A model generated the notes under the pieces. It did no database searches, had not been told where the DNA came from, and saw only the letters and a program-made list of their open reading frames with translations. A stretch of DNA of 64,000 bases from Bolinopsis microptera (taxonomy: Eukaryota > Ctenophora > Tentaculata > Lobata > Bolinopsidae), in NCBI RefSeq assembly GCF_026151205.1, contig NC_087078.1, positions 15,641,118 to 15,705,117 on the forward strand, written 5' to 3'. The translations under genes and the position numbers were made by a program. Below are positions 36,601-51,600 of this stretch, in pieces. Numbering within the stretch: the first letter of the stretch is position 1; each line of letters opens with the position of its first letter.

Positions 36601-39600
36601 TCAATTACCTAATGATTTAATAAGAAAATAAGAGGTAAAGTCTTTGTTGACAGCTGCTAGATAACAAATACCTTGGCTCCTAGAGGGAAGATGATGTTGT
36701 TATTGGCACTCTGGATGCAGCAGACGACTGGGTAGATGTTCCCCACGTAATGCTTGTCTTCCCCATCAAATATTCCTATCTCAATGTGAGCTTTTGTTAT
36801 GTCCACTGACTCTGTTGGGTCCATCCACCTGAGATTTAACAAATATGCAAATATGCAAAAAATATGCAAAAAATATGCAAAAAATATGCAAAAAATATGC
36901 AAATATGCAACAAATATGTATATTATCTGGCGAGGTGGAAGTGTAGAGGGTGGGCTAAGTGCATGGGAATGGGGCCAACATTAATTATTAAATATGTATT
37001 ATAATCGAGTTTAAAATGTTATTTTGAGTATATTTTACGATTGACAGCAGTATCATTACAATTTTATAAATCTTTAGAAAACAGTAACTCACAAAGCAAG
37101 GCGACCTCCACTAGTAGATTTGTTTCCACCCATAAAATCCTTGAGGAACCTCATCTTCTTGGGCTCTTCCTCCAGAAAAGACCGTTTCTTTAGAGCACCG
37201 TATGAATCAGGAAGTGAGTTTAGGTAAAGACCACGTGACAGCAACTTAGCGTGAGCTTTAAAAGCGTACTGACCCTCCTGATGATAATGTTTGAGTTTAT
37301 AATCTCTTTCACATTTCCAAAGTCCCCAAATTATAACTTGCACAATTTGACTGTGAAGCGTTCGATCCATCGGCCGGAGATCACAAATTAAGAAAGGCAC
37401 TAACTTGTGACAATTTCTGAAGCGAATTATTGCAAGGAGATATCATGACCCTGACACAACTCCCAGCAAGGTCCGCTAGAATGTGCTCCAGATGATGAAG
37501 AGTTCTCCGTTCCTTCTTGAACTTGTAGCCCGTTATCTTGCAACAGAATCCCCAGTCAGAGTCGTTGAGCTGCTGCTTGTTTATCTTTGTTACGCTTCGG
37601 AGGAGGAAGGATATTTGGTTACCTGGGTGGTTTAGTGATTGTTATCCCCGGCCAGGACAAAAAGCAAAGCCTGTGTTAAGAGAGGTTACCTGAGATCTAG
37701 AGATATCACTTACTTAAAACTAATCGAGTTGAAAGTGATCTGACCATCACGGGTCGAGATATATTTTGCAAAATCGTTGTTGTGTGCTTAATATTACTAA
37801 CTTAGTATTACTACCTAACTAGATAGGAAGGTGATTACAGATTTATGGATCGGTGCAAAATGACCGCAACGGTCACTTCATTATAATATTAATGTCGAAC
37901 GACTGATAGTTTAAGAGTACTAGCAGGAACCCGTATTACTCTAAAGTGGTGTCAAGACTCAAGAGACTAAAATAATTATTACCTATTTAATTCGCGTTTT
38001 TGACACCACTTGGGGGTCCAAATTTTGGGCACTAAAATAATTATTCCTTGGCCAATTTTTTATTTTTTCATGCTGATTTGAAAAGCATAAAAGCATTTGA
38101 CTCAGTCAAAAAAATTTCAGTTGTATATCTTTTACGGTTTTTGCGGAAAGTTGCGTTAAAGTTGATGCCGTGGTGTCAGTAAAATGGCACAGATAAATAT
38201 ATATATATATATCGTCTCGCTTTATATATAGTAAGATTCGATACAAATAAATTCAGAAACCAGATCTATAATTATATCTAATTTCCGGCAATTCGTTTTA
38301 CCTGGAAGTAACAAAGCACGTTTGGGCCAGTCTTTTGACGCTCCTAATGTAAGTATTGGACTGAAACCACCTTTTTTGGTTGCCAAGTTGAGGAATGCAC
38401 TGCTGTTTTTCGACAATGCCTGTAGAGTGTAGAATTGTTACAAACCTAGCCACGTTCTAAAAATAATTTTCCGCAATTTTATGCATTTATTGAAGAGCTT
38501 ATATTCCAAATACCTCAAAAGTAAAATGAACATTTACATTTCATGTAAAGATAGAATTCCACTGTCATGATGATAAACCTCACTTACAATAGCTATTAGA
38601 AAATAGAAATAGTCAACTGAAATATTCTATTATTATCAACCTCGGACACGTAGACTTCCAAACAATCATCAGGACCAATCCCAGACTCAGGACTGAACTC
38701 CGCCACCATCCAGGAGACAGAGTCAGACAACACAGTCTGGTAGTGGAGCACAGTCGCTTCAGGGTACGGGTGGTTGCTCTCAACTATCACTGTCTCCACT
38801 GCTTCCTGCTCCTTTGTTCGCTTCTTGAAGTTGTGCTCTGAAGTTGGGGAAAAGTGAATTTTGTTATTCTCAATTAGCTATTATATGATAATGTCAGATA
38901 TAATTTTCAGTTTAAATTTATACTCCAGGAATTCAGTAATGTAACGTATTCATTTCTCACCAGAAAGAACAGATAAAAGAGGTTTAAGAACATTCTCCAG
39001 GAGCAAATAGCTAGCTTTAGGAGTGCCCTTGTTGAGCAGTATTAACTCTGTGTAGGACATGGCTGTTGCCATGAACTGAGGAAGAAGTAGCTCCGACTCG
39101 TGTGGGACGGGAGACGGCGTTAGAGGGGAACCGTGTTCTTCAGCCCATGCAAGTGCAACTGGAACTACGGGAGGAAAATGGTAACCTTTTTAGTTATCAC
39201 GTTTTGACACGTGGGGTAAATCTCCCACAAATTAAAATCTGCGCTATACCCTGGATTTAAGGCTTCTCATAAACTCGTAATGACTTAAAATCGGTGATTT
39301 AAAATACCTTTAAGATGTTTATCCTCGATGGCTCTAATGAAAGAGGTCGATATTAGTTCAATAAGTTGTAGCGTCACGTTCTCATACTTTTCGTTACTGT
39401 CACATTCTTTCACCTAAACAGAAGGATAATGATGTTTAGAGATCGTACATTTGAAAAACATTAATATCTGTACTCAAAGCAAAGTTAATTCAAAACATTC
39501 AAATTGCAAAACTACCGATTAAAATAAACAATTCTCGTCGGTTTAGGGAAGATCATTAGAATACCTCTTGATTTAGTTGTGTTTTGTAGATGAGGAAAGG

Positions 39601-42600
39601 AATTTGACCGACAGAAACGTTGGTTCCACTTGATGATAGTACAGAGCTGTGATATTGCAATAATATCAGTACGAGTAAGCGATATCAGCGATATCAGCGA
39701 TATCAGACTGGATTACCATATTTCACGAGTCCGGTTGTTCAGAAACACGTACTGAGAAATTTCTAAAAGCGTTTCTGAAATTTAATAATAAAAGATTGAA
39801 CACGTACTCGTAAAAAGTGAAGACGACACCGTCAGTCCCCGTCACTTGTGTCAGAGGAACCTTAGAGTTGCCATGAGCGATAGACTGGGAATACAGCTGA
39901 ACTTTCACTGTGTACTGCATTTCTGCCTGAAACCAAGAGTGTGGCATAACAACAAGTAGAGACATGGTTACTGGCGGGGAGCCGAACCATAATTGTTTTA
40001 ATAGTGACAGCAATTAACCAATCAGCTTCTAGTATTACCTAATCAAAACCCAGAATGGGGGGGGGGGGGGGGGTCAACCTCATTTTACCTCATTTTACCT
40101 CATTTTACCTCATCCCAATTTTGCCTTTTTTGGCTGGCCTCATGAGGTAAAATGAGGTAAATCTCGGCACAAATTTTTAACAGGTAAAATTCTCTAAATC
40201 GTCAATTTAGTCACGAAGGAGTATGGAAGGAGTTCTAAATGTGTGCTCCTCTAATATAAACAGTAGGAAATGGTTAACTTTATTCGAGGTCTCAGGACTA
40301 TACAATGTCGGGAAGTTCCTGCAGGAATTTGCACATTGCGCTTGAAGCGCAAGATACACAGCGCCAAAAGCGAAGGCCGTAGAGACATGAGACCTTGACT
40401 AAAGTTAACCATTTCATACCATTGCTATAAGAGTATGCCACTTTCAGAGTCCTGAACACACTCCCATATCTCTTAATCGTCAATTATATGAATTTTACCT
40501 GTTAAAATATATCATCTTTAACTGATATCAATTTAGTTTAACACAGTTAGTTTAAAAAAAGAAAATAATACTTCACACCAAACTAACACACAATATGAGA
40601 ATATAAAAAGGAAGGTTTTCTTGGAGACCTGGACCGAGCATCAAAATAGTGTACATTGCTGCTGTCATTGTCAAGACTCAAGAATAAGAGAGTCTAGTTG
40701 TGGGGTTATGCTGGATAACAGATATGATAAGTGGTAACATCCTACAAAAGAATGTTAGCTTACTAAGGAATTTTCCTCTTACTGAATCATACAAGAAGTT
40801 AACTAAGTTCCTCCTAGTCCTAAGCATTATCTTGTTTCAGAGGGAATGAGTGATTTAAAAAGATGAGGCCAAAGAGTTCAGAAGGCATTTGTACTCTGTA
40901 ATTTCTAAGCTAATTTTTTTCGATATTTATAGCTATTTACTGATATTGTCTTGACGTATCAGCAAAAGATCACTGGACCTCGTTAGTTGTTAGTCATGTT
41001 ATGCTGATCCAGTTAGTGACGAGCTATGAAGTAATCATTTGACCTCATTTAATACTGATCCTATCAATGACGAGCTATGAAGTAATCAGTGGATCTCGTC
41101 AATGCTCATCCTGTCCGGACTGTCAGTGACGAGTTATGAAGAAATAAATGGCAAGTTGGTCGTTTAGCTCCGGACAGTCTATGCACGGTCCCTGCACGGT
41201 CCATACAACAACAAGAGAACACTCCATGCACAGTCCCTGCACGGTCAGTCCCTGCACACTCCCTGCACGGTCTATGCACACTCCGTGCGGCTACTAACCG
41301 GCTAGTGACCACAAAGTGGCTACAAGGCGGTCACTAGCCGGCGATTAGCTGAGCTCTAAAGCAGACCTACCGGCTACTAACCTACTAAGCTAACCTACTA
41401 AGTAGGTCTGCTTTAGAGCCAGTAGCCGGTTAGGTAATGTGAAGTTGAAGAGCTGTTATTTCAAAAGTGGCTACTAGCCGGCTAGTAGCCGGTGTTCATA
41501 TGTTACTGTGCAGGGACCGTGCAGGGACCGTGCAGGGACTGTGCATAGACCGTGCAGGGAGTGTGCAGGGACTGACCGTGCAGGGACCGTGCATTAAGTG
41601 TTCATTGTGCAGGAACCGTGCAGGGACCGTGCATGGAGTGTTATCTTGTTGTTGCATGGACCGTGCAGGGACCGTGCAAAGACTGTCCGGAGCTAAACGA
41701 CCAACTTCCCAAATAAATGAAGACCTCATTAATTCCCTTGTTCCAAGAAGATATTCCTCTGGTAACAACCCCTTCTGGCCTGCTTCTGAACATAATATGA
41801 AGATGCGAAAACCTAGTCTACCTAAATTGGAACTTGCTGACTGCATTGGAAAATGGATAACAATCGAGAAATGATAATCAGTGCCAGGTTATAATCAAAC
41901 TTGAATTTGGAATCCAAGGAAAACCTTCCTTTTTTATATTACCATATTGTGCGTTAGTTTGGTGTGAAGTATTATGTTCTTTTTTAAAACTAACAGTGTT
42001 AAACTAAGATGATATATTTTAACAGGTGTAAAATTCATATAATTGACGATTAAGAAATATGGGAGTGTGTTCAGGACTCTGAAAGTGGCATACTCTCATA
42101 GCAATGGTATGAAATGGTTAACTTTAGTCAAGGTCTCATGTCTCTACGACCTTCGCTTTTGGCGCAGTGAATCTTGCGCTTCAGCGCAATGCGCAAATTC
42201 CTGCAGGAACTTCCCGACATTGTAGAGACCTGAGACCTCGACTAAAGTTAATCATTTCCTACTGTTTATAGTAGAGGAGCACACATTTAGAACTCCTCCC
42301 ATACTCCTTCGTGACTAAATTGACGATTTAGAGAATTTTACCTGTTCAAAATTGGTGAAAAATATGGGCGTGGCCCAAGTCAGTATTATACGAAACCGTA
42401 GAGACACAACAAATTTTTTGGTTGTTCCTGACCCTATAGAGCAACTAATTAGAGGTGATATAATCTAATTATTTGAACGAAAAGTGGTTTTGTGAACCGC
42501 CCTATATTCTACAGCGAATCATGAACATTGAACATGTACATAAGAACTTAGAATTGTATGAAGTATGAGTTTATATGAGAAATTTATTATGAAATGACCT

Positions 42601-45600
42601 TTCACTATGCAATTTCGACTAAATTCATGTAGATATCCAATCCAGTTCCATGCACAACTGTTGTTTACATTTGGTCTAGTTAGACACAATTTGTTTCAGA
42701 GTGACTCGATAATCGCAATATCAAATTAAGATATTATTTAAATGGTCCATGTCATGCAATGCAGAAATATCCTCATAAATTGGCAACTGCCAAAGTGACA
42801 CTAAAGTTATTGCTAATTCCTTTACAAAACTTAGCAAGTGCTATTTACAATATCCTAATGGATCATGGAAATTGAAATGTTCAATTTTCTTTTCATAAAT
42901 AATAATTATAATGCGAAGTTTTATTTACCCCAAGTTTGGAGAGTAAGTAGGTTAAACTGGGAATGCCCCTTCCCAGGGACCACATCACCCCTCATAAACC
43001 ATTAAATATCATGGGAGACCATGCACAGCCTCGAATTATAGTATAATGACTTCATTTTTTTTTTAATGACCTCATTTTACCTCATTTTACCTCATCCCAA
43101 TTTTGCCTTTTTTGGCTGGCCTCATGAGGTAAAATGAGGTTGACCCCCCCCCCCCCCCCCCCCAGAATTATTATCACGCGTAATACGAAAACCACTAACC
43201 AGTATCCTGATCTACTTCAAGTCTGTCTATTTTTTCCAACAGGTCAATTGTAATAGCTTCGCACGATAGTTTAAGAAAGAAGGCCTAAAAATAAAGCAGG
43301 ACATATAAAATATATTACCTTCAGCGCAAGTGGTTTCTTAAAGTTTATCCGGCAAAAGTGTCCTTTTGCCTGGGAGTTCTTGACCTGACCCGCATGACTG
43401 AGGACAGTCTTCCACTTGTCTTGACTGTCCTTCACGAACACTTCAACGTCACATGATGTATCTTTTATCGTCTGTACAAGGAATATGATTAACTTGAATA
43501 TTTAAAATAACAGAGGATGGACTTGGATGGCCCACAAGAGGATAGCATGTAGATGCTCCGGGTTGTGGAAACCCTCCAGGACGATAATTCCGGGGATAAT
43601 TTCTATATGAAATACAAGGAATGTTGAAAAATTGTTTTTTCTCTAGAAATTCTTTGTCTTCTATGGGGCGCATTCGTGATATATGAGCATAAACCTAAGC
43701 CACGATTAGGTCCAGATAACCTGCAACTCACCTGAAATATCCCAATACCGCTCAGGAACACATTGGGGTTATCAACTTTAAAGGAGATGACATCAGGCTT
43801 AGCTTTTGGGTTCCAGGAGGAAATGTTAACGGAGGAAAATCTTGAGGGTGTTTCCTTATCTACAGCAACAGACAAAGGTTTGAAGAGGTCCATAGACGCA
43901 AGGACGATTTGTTGAAGAATTGTCTTCAAGAGATTCCTGGCTGATAAGCCGGCACTTGTCTAAAAATTTGTTGGTCAGATGCTTAAAAATATGAAAAACA
44001 AAAGGAAAAAAACAAATGAGTAATTGAGATTAGACCTGCGGGTGTTGGTAAAATATTGCCGCTGTTTTTGCTGCAGCAACATTACGCCCCCCCCCCCCCC
44101 CCCCCAACATTAACACTTACATCAGACATAGCCAGGCTCACAACGTTCCCCAGGACTGTTCTGTAGTTGACATTGTTCAACGTTTCAAAAAGTGTCTGAT
44201 CCAGGGAGACATTTTCGTCCAACCCTCCATCTTGAGAACCCAGGGACATGTCGGAGGAACGAGGCATTATCATCCCTGTTAGTGTTCCGTAGTGGAACAG
44301 TTCCTGAATATGTGAATCAAATTATGAAATCAGAGGAGCCGACAGTTATTTTGAATTAATTGGATTACGCCACTCACCACTGCAAAGATTAAATTTTGGT
44401 ATCAGTATTTTTAGTAGAAGAGTGCTTGGAAAGAAATAATCAATGGATTCAATATAAATGATTAAAAACTCACATTAGTTATGCCACTTCCTTGATAGCA
44501 CATAGCTTGTAGTATAGTCCTCAATATATTCCCATACTTCTCCCCCTTATCATTGTACGACTGAAACGCAGACAGAAAACTGGCCCAAATGTGCTGGGGT
44601 GACTTGTAAAAGAGATGGTAATGTTTGCTGTACACCTTGGTAACTTTCTTAACTAACAAGGAGTCACTCGACACGGGAAGTTGAAGGATTCCTGACAACA
44701 AATCCTGACATTCCTTCAGGAGCCGCCTCTTTTCGGTGGTTTCTTGTTGATGTGGGGAAACCGTCAGGAAGTTGTTCAGCATGCTGATAGGGACTGATAA
44801 TTTACACTCCAAACTACTTTGTTTAGGGTCGAAGCTGTGGTCGCTGATAATGCTGGCAATGCTGATGTTTGAAAATAGGGAGAGATCAGAGTTGGCAAGG
44901 TTCAGGGAGAGGGCAGATTTGTTGATTTTCCCAGCATCACTTCGTTTGGTCATGATGTAAGTGTTCAGAGCGGTGAAGCTTAGTTTTATAATTCCAAGGA
45001 GATGATCCAGTCCAAGCTCCCAATTACCGAGTGACATGGCATCTACGTTACTGGACAACGGGTCTTTAGAGTCGGCCTCCTTCCTGAGTAAGGTTCATTT
45101 ACAATTTGATTGGTTGTGAAAATTATAGATCTGTTCAAGCTGGTTTTATGCCTACTTGTACAATTTGCATATTATTTCACGGCCATGAAATATGCCGAAA
45201 TCAGGCCACCTAGTAATAGAAATTGCGATTAAAATTGTAGCCACTATTAAGTATTGCCACGGTTCCTGTTATGCAGGGGGGGGGGGGGGGGGGGGGTTGA
45301 GGGCGGTGGTGGGAGTTAAAAACACACATGGGGGGGGGGGGGGGGTGACAATTGTTGTTTTCTTGGTGGACTCGGGCCTCGTCCGCACGCACTCTCTCTT
45401 CGATACACAATTTAGGACTCGATGCTTCCCCTGGTAATGCGATCTCGGAAATAAATAATTTTGGCGCTTCGCGCCACAGCCTGAATTTCAAAAATTTTCG
45501 GGAAGGACAAAAGGAAATTGCAGCATGTGCAGAATCTCGATTTTTCCAATTCTCTGCAACAAATCGCGATTTTTCACGTTTGCCGTGACAAATCGCGATT

Positions 45601-48600
45601 TTCTCAGATCCTCGCGACAAATCGCGATTTTTTCAGTTCTCCGCGACAGATCGCGCATTTTCCTTAATATAATTTCCTTAATAACACTATAAATCAGTTA
45701 TCGGAGGACCAAATTCGCGTATTTTCCTTCGAATCTGCGGGCCAAATATCACATTCTATGTAAGTACTATAAAGCCCTTGGTCACAGGGAGGAAGCTAAT
45801 AGTATTCTTTGGAAGTCAGTTTTTATCGCATCAAAAAATATCCGTCGCAACCGAAGATACAGCCGATTAAAATGTAGCTCGCACTGAACACAACGTAATC
45901 AGTATCACCACAAAACCCATCAAAATGTCGCTCGCAAATCTTTGCACGTGCACGTATGTGCGCTTTTGAACACCGTTACCATGGTTACAATGGAACTTCT
46001 ATTTGTTTACTTAATTTGCACGTGGGCGGTCGTACATATATACATTATACTGCAGAAATATTTCTTTGAATTATAATAGAGACTAGAAAACCCGTGGTCA
46101 CAGCCCACAGGGAGGAAGCTAATAGTATTTTTTGTTATTAAGTTTAAATCGCGTCAAAAAATATCCTACACAACTGAAGATACAGCCAATCAAAATGTTG
46201 CTCGTACTAAACACAGCGTAATATCAACAAAACCGATCAAAATGACGTTAAAACAATCATTGCACGTGCGTGTAATAACCCTCGTTACCATGGTTACTAC
46301 GCAAGTTCATATTTTTCGTTTGATTTGCACGTGGGCGGTCGTACATTATACATTTTTATACAGCAGAAATAATTCTTTGAATTACAATATCTTTCGAATT
46401 ATAAGTAAGATATGAAACCAATCACATCCACAGCCTTCCGAATGTAGGTACGGACTTCAGAAAACCGAAAAAATATTTTCGGCTCATAATGATCAGGGTA
46501 GCATGAAACATGAACAAAAGTAGTTTTCAGAAAAATTTTAACTTAAATTTAAAAAATTGGCCCTTTTTTGCCCAAAATTTTGACTAGAGTCATTTTCGGT
46601 CCGAATCATTTTCGAATTGCGAAGGAGAGGCCTGCCTTCCGAGATTGCATTACAAAGGGGAACCCTCGAGTCCAAAATCGTATATTGAAGGGTAGGTGCT
46701 GACTTCGAAAACTGAAAAAATATTTTCGGCTCATAATGATCAGGTAGCATGAAACATGAACAAAAGTAATTTCCAGAAAAATTTTGACTTAAATAATTAA
46801 AAAAAGTTGGTTCTTTTTGGCCCTTACCCAGATTTTATGCTTTTATAATGTGCTTCCTACACCCCTGTTTGTGGTATGTGGGCACCAAGCTAGTCTAATG
46901 TCGTTTGTGTTGTGAAAAATTTCCTTGCTATCTTCCGTGTCGCACCTGATCGTTAGGAATGACACTAAATATTTTAACTATTTTAACAAGTACAGTTTCC
47001 ATCTCGTATGTGGCTGAATTTATGTACGGGTGGGGTGGGGGGGGGCCGGGGGGGGGGGCAAAAGTCAGTACTCATACGTTGGCCTTAATAGCTCAGTCAC
47101 TGAGTGCCCAATTGTAATAATTCTTTCTGGTATGAGTTACTACCACCACTTGCACTGGTTCAAAGAATTTGTCAAATTATCGAAAAATATTCGTGTTCAT
47201 TTGTTTCAAATAAAGGTTCAATTTCGCATTTATTTGATAGTTTGGATAGTCGGATCGAGCCAAATTTTATTGAATGGTGTTTGGCCATTTAAATTACCTT
47301 ATCCTGAAGAAATGAGAGTTGTAGCTTCTCAACTGACCGAGATATGAAGCATAAGTTTGTTCATCACGTGTGATCAGGTGATTGGGTTGAGGATAGATCC
47401 GCATTATGGGATTCGTACAGACTACAGAGAGCCCAATTACGGTGTCGTAATTGGGTAATCACTGAGTAGTGAGTACCCAATCAATTTTTCTAACGAGATA
47501 AACAAATTGCTTGATAACTTCGTCATTTTAAATCCGTTTCGCACCATCTTTTCAGATTTTATTCCGGATTAAATGACCTATTGCAATATGTTACAACGGA
47601 GTCTCTAACATCTTCACAATCAGCAGTATAAGCAATTCAATGTTGATTGGGTGTGGCCCCAAAAAATCGAATTTTCAAATTTTGGTGACGGAATCCTCGA
47701 ACAAGTAGAGAAGTAGGTACAGTATGCCAAAACACGGCGGTGGTATAAGACGCAACGTATGGGTACTTTGGCCCCCCCCCCCCCCCCCCTGTAGTCGGAT
47801 CCCAACCGTTCTAAAAGGCTATCTCGTTAGCTTTTCGTGTTAAGGGGGGGGGGCCAATGGATATTTTTTTGTGAAACTTGATTTCGAGATAGTAGTTGAC
47901 CAACAAACAAAGACCAGTGACCGAACTTTTGAGGGGGTCCCGGACCCCAACCGCCAAACGGTGCGCGCAGGGCAGCCACGCCCATATTTGGTCCAAATTA
48001 GGCCCAATTTAGCCAAATACCCTGAACATACCCAAAACCAAGGTTTATGGTGCTCTACTTGTAGCTAGTGGTCTCCTGAACTCGTATATGAAATTTCATC
48101 AAGATTGGACGAAAAATGACAGAGTTATGAGCCAAAAACCATATGCCCATATTTGGGCATACGCACCAAATTTGGTAGATTTCGGCCCATAAATTGGCCA
48201 AATATCAATATTTTTGAATGAAACTTACTTTATATGAAAGGTAAGCCTAAACTACATATTATCTGTAAGTTATAGCTTTATATCTGTTTAAATGTGGATA
48301 CTAAGGCGAAAAAACCACAAAAAATGAACTAAATTGCCCATATCTCGGTTCGCGATATTTGCGGAATTGATCTCATTAAAATTGTAACAACTCAATCAGT
48401 TTTCAAAATTTTTGCATGAAATTTTCGGAATCGACTCGAAATTGCATTTCCACCTTATTTTAAATACGGATTTTTGATTTAGGCCTCCAAAAAAATTTGG
48501 CGGCCAAATTCCAAAATTATCTCACAAAAATTCAGAATTTGGCCGCCAAATTTTTTTGGAGGCCTTAATCAAAAATCCGTATTTAAAATAAGGTGGAAAT

Positions 48601-51600
48601 GCGATTTCGAGTCGATTCCGAAAATTTCATGCAAAAATTTTGAAAACTGATTGAGTTGTTACAATTTTAATGAGATCAATTCCGCAAATATCGCGAACCG
48701 AGATATGGGCAATTTAGTTCATTTTTTGTGGTTTTTTCGCCTTAGTATCCACATTTAAACAGATATAAAGCTATAACTTACAGATAATATGTAGTTTAGG
48801 CTTACCTTTCATATAAAGTAAGTTTCATTCAAAAATATTGATATTTGACCAATTTATGGGACGAAATCTACCAAATTTGGTGCGTATGCCCAAATATGGG
48901 CATATGGTTTTTGGCTCATAACTCAGTCATTTTTTGTCCAATCTTGATGAAATTTCATATACGAGTTCAGGAGACTACTAGCTACAAGTAGAGCACTATA
49001 AACCTTGGTTTGGGCATGTTCAGGGTGTTTGGCTAAATTGGGCCTAATTTGGACCAAATATGGGCGTGGCTGCCATGCGCGCACCGTTTGGCGGTTGGGG
49101 TCCGGGACCCCCTCAAAAGTTCGGTCACTGGTCTTAGTTTGTTGGTCAATTGCTATCTCGAAATCAAGTTTCACAAAAAAATACCCATTGGCCCCCCCCC
49201 CTTAAAAGCGATTTCTCAACGGTTATCACCTCTCTAGATGATTCTTAAAACATTTGGACACTATTGCATTTTTGAAAAAAATGCAATAGTGGCGTTTTCG
49301 GCCACACCCTTTTTCATGGTTTTGCGGTCAGTCGAATTTTTGTATTTCAGCCAAGGAAGGTCTTAAAGACTATTCCGATACACCAAAATGTGCCTAATAG
49401 CCACATTTATATACAACTTATGAAGCAACATATACCTTAAAATGCTTCGTTTCGGAAATATGGCCGAAAAACGGTTTTTGGCTTGACGCAGTTCATAATT
49501 TCCGTGATTTTTGGCATTTCCGCCTAGGAAGGTCGTAGAGACTATTATGATACACCAAAATGTACATAATGGCCACATTGATATACAACTTATGAAGCAA
49601 CATATACCCTAAAAGGCTTATTTTCGGAAATGTGGCTGAAAAACGGATTTTTGCCGAGCGAAAAATGACAATATTCACAAATGGGCTATTGGACTGTTAA
49701 CTAGAAAGGTCTTAAAGACTCATGATCATCATTTGTCACAAGATGTAAGATGACTCACTTTGTGTCCAGAAACTCCTACAAAAATTGGAGAATGATCTAC
49801 TTTATTGGGCATCTCTCTTAATGGGCCAAGCCAGCAGCATATTCGTGTCTTACGAAAGGGCAATTTTTCAAAATTACGGTTTCTTAAGGTCAAAGGGTCG
49901 GCTGCTAACAGCAAATTGTTCGCAATTGCCGACTCATGCACCTCATATAGTTATACTGAAAAACGCTCACTTTAGGAGTCATCAGTAAATAAGTAAATTA
50001 ACTACTGCATGATTTGTGAAAACTCCAACAATTAATTTTCATTGGCACCATGATTTAAATAGAATGTGTGCCAAACCAAAATTCAACTTCAAACTTTTTA
50101 TTTATTCGTGCCATGAAACCATGATATATGTACCAAGAATACCGGGCCTAAAATAAATCGGCACTGGATTCGGGCCAGACTGTTGCTTGACCGCTGACCA
50201 GTACCCCACTTTATAATTATGATTGATTTCGCTGCCTCGACCAATATTGGTCTGTAATCCCTGGATTGAGATCTGTTGGCTGCAGTTAAATTTAGCTAAT
50301 TTCCTATAATACCGCAGTGGTTTGGTTCCCACTTCAGAATGACCACATATTCTTTTTTTCAGTCGCATAGATTTTCCCATCGTATGATAATGATATTGCG
50401 TGTCATTCCCTCGTTTTTTAATCAAGTGGTGACTGGCTAGTTCTTCTATTATTATAGCTGTGAGCTGCCTCAAGATCTTATCTGGGACATGGGCTATATA
50501 TATATATATATCCTCGAACAAGTAGGTACAGTATGCCATCTGCAAAGCAACAACTCTAAAATATAAAACACGGCGGAGGTATAAGACCCAACGTATGGGT
50601 ACTGACTTTTGGCCCACCCTGTATAATAGAAGGTCTCGAGATGCTGATTTAGCTATTGAGGTTTCACATGTGAAATTTTTCCAGCTTTGGGTAAAGTGGA
50701 CTTTAGAGCGGGGAGGGGATCAAAATCTGAACGATCTCTTACTTACGGGACACTACGGATCTCGGGCCTAATAGCTGGTTTTTAATGAGAGGCTGGAGTC
50801 TGGACCTAGATGGTCAACGTGAGGATAGCTTGAGGATTTAGGATGCTATGCCTTCCTTTCATGGGGTTTTGTAACCCCGAAAGCTGGTATATCTCATCTC
50901 ACTTAACCTTGGTTACATCCCGTGCATGTTTAATTCCTGTTTAATTTAATTCCTGTTTAATTCCCGTCCTGTTTCGAATATATAATTAGATTTAAAGGTC
51001 CAATATCAAGCAAAAAAGTCTGATCTCCGGTACTGATGTTACACTTACATTATTTCCGACGCGAGGATCTCCGAAGTCCGATCTTAAAGTTGGATCTCAG
51101 AGCCAAAAAGAGGAACCTAAGCAGTAAGCCTTGGTTCCTCTTAAATATAGAGTCAAACAGGAAATTCGGTGTTATCAACTCAAACTCGGATTCGTAGCAC
51201 AATTGAAAAACCAAAGAATAAAAATCTTAATGAATTTCCCGACATCCTAAAATTAATATCAGGTCGTATTCGGTTCAGTGGCCCAAACTCCAGTAGGTTA
51301 CAAGACTTAAGTTCAAGTCGAGGAACACTTTGATTCAGCATGATCCTTGACTAGTTGGATTTTTCCCATACCATGCAGTTGTTATCTACTAATCACTCCT
51401 AAACTGAAAGTTTTAGAGTCGAATCTCGAACTCTGCCATTCGACCAAGAAATCTTAATCTGAAGTTCTAGAATTACAGTTCTAATGTTCTAGTACTAATG
51501 TATTAGTGCCCTAGATAAGATGTCGAGGCAGCTGTAACAACAAAAGAGACAGCCAGTAACCAATTGATAAAAAAACGAGGGAATGACACACATTATCATA

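Noticed and set aside
43200-43215. Extension of MYCBP2 exon 43216-43284 to the donor at 43200
   Set aside because: It would leave phase 1 and put the next PHR2 exon out of frame.
45192-45620. Poly-Gly / poly-Pro frames around 45.2-45.6 kb
   Set aside because: They are created by long G runs and diverged repeats; no gene structure.
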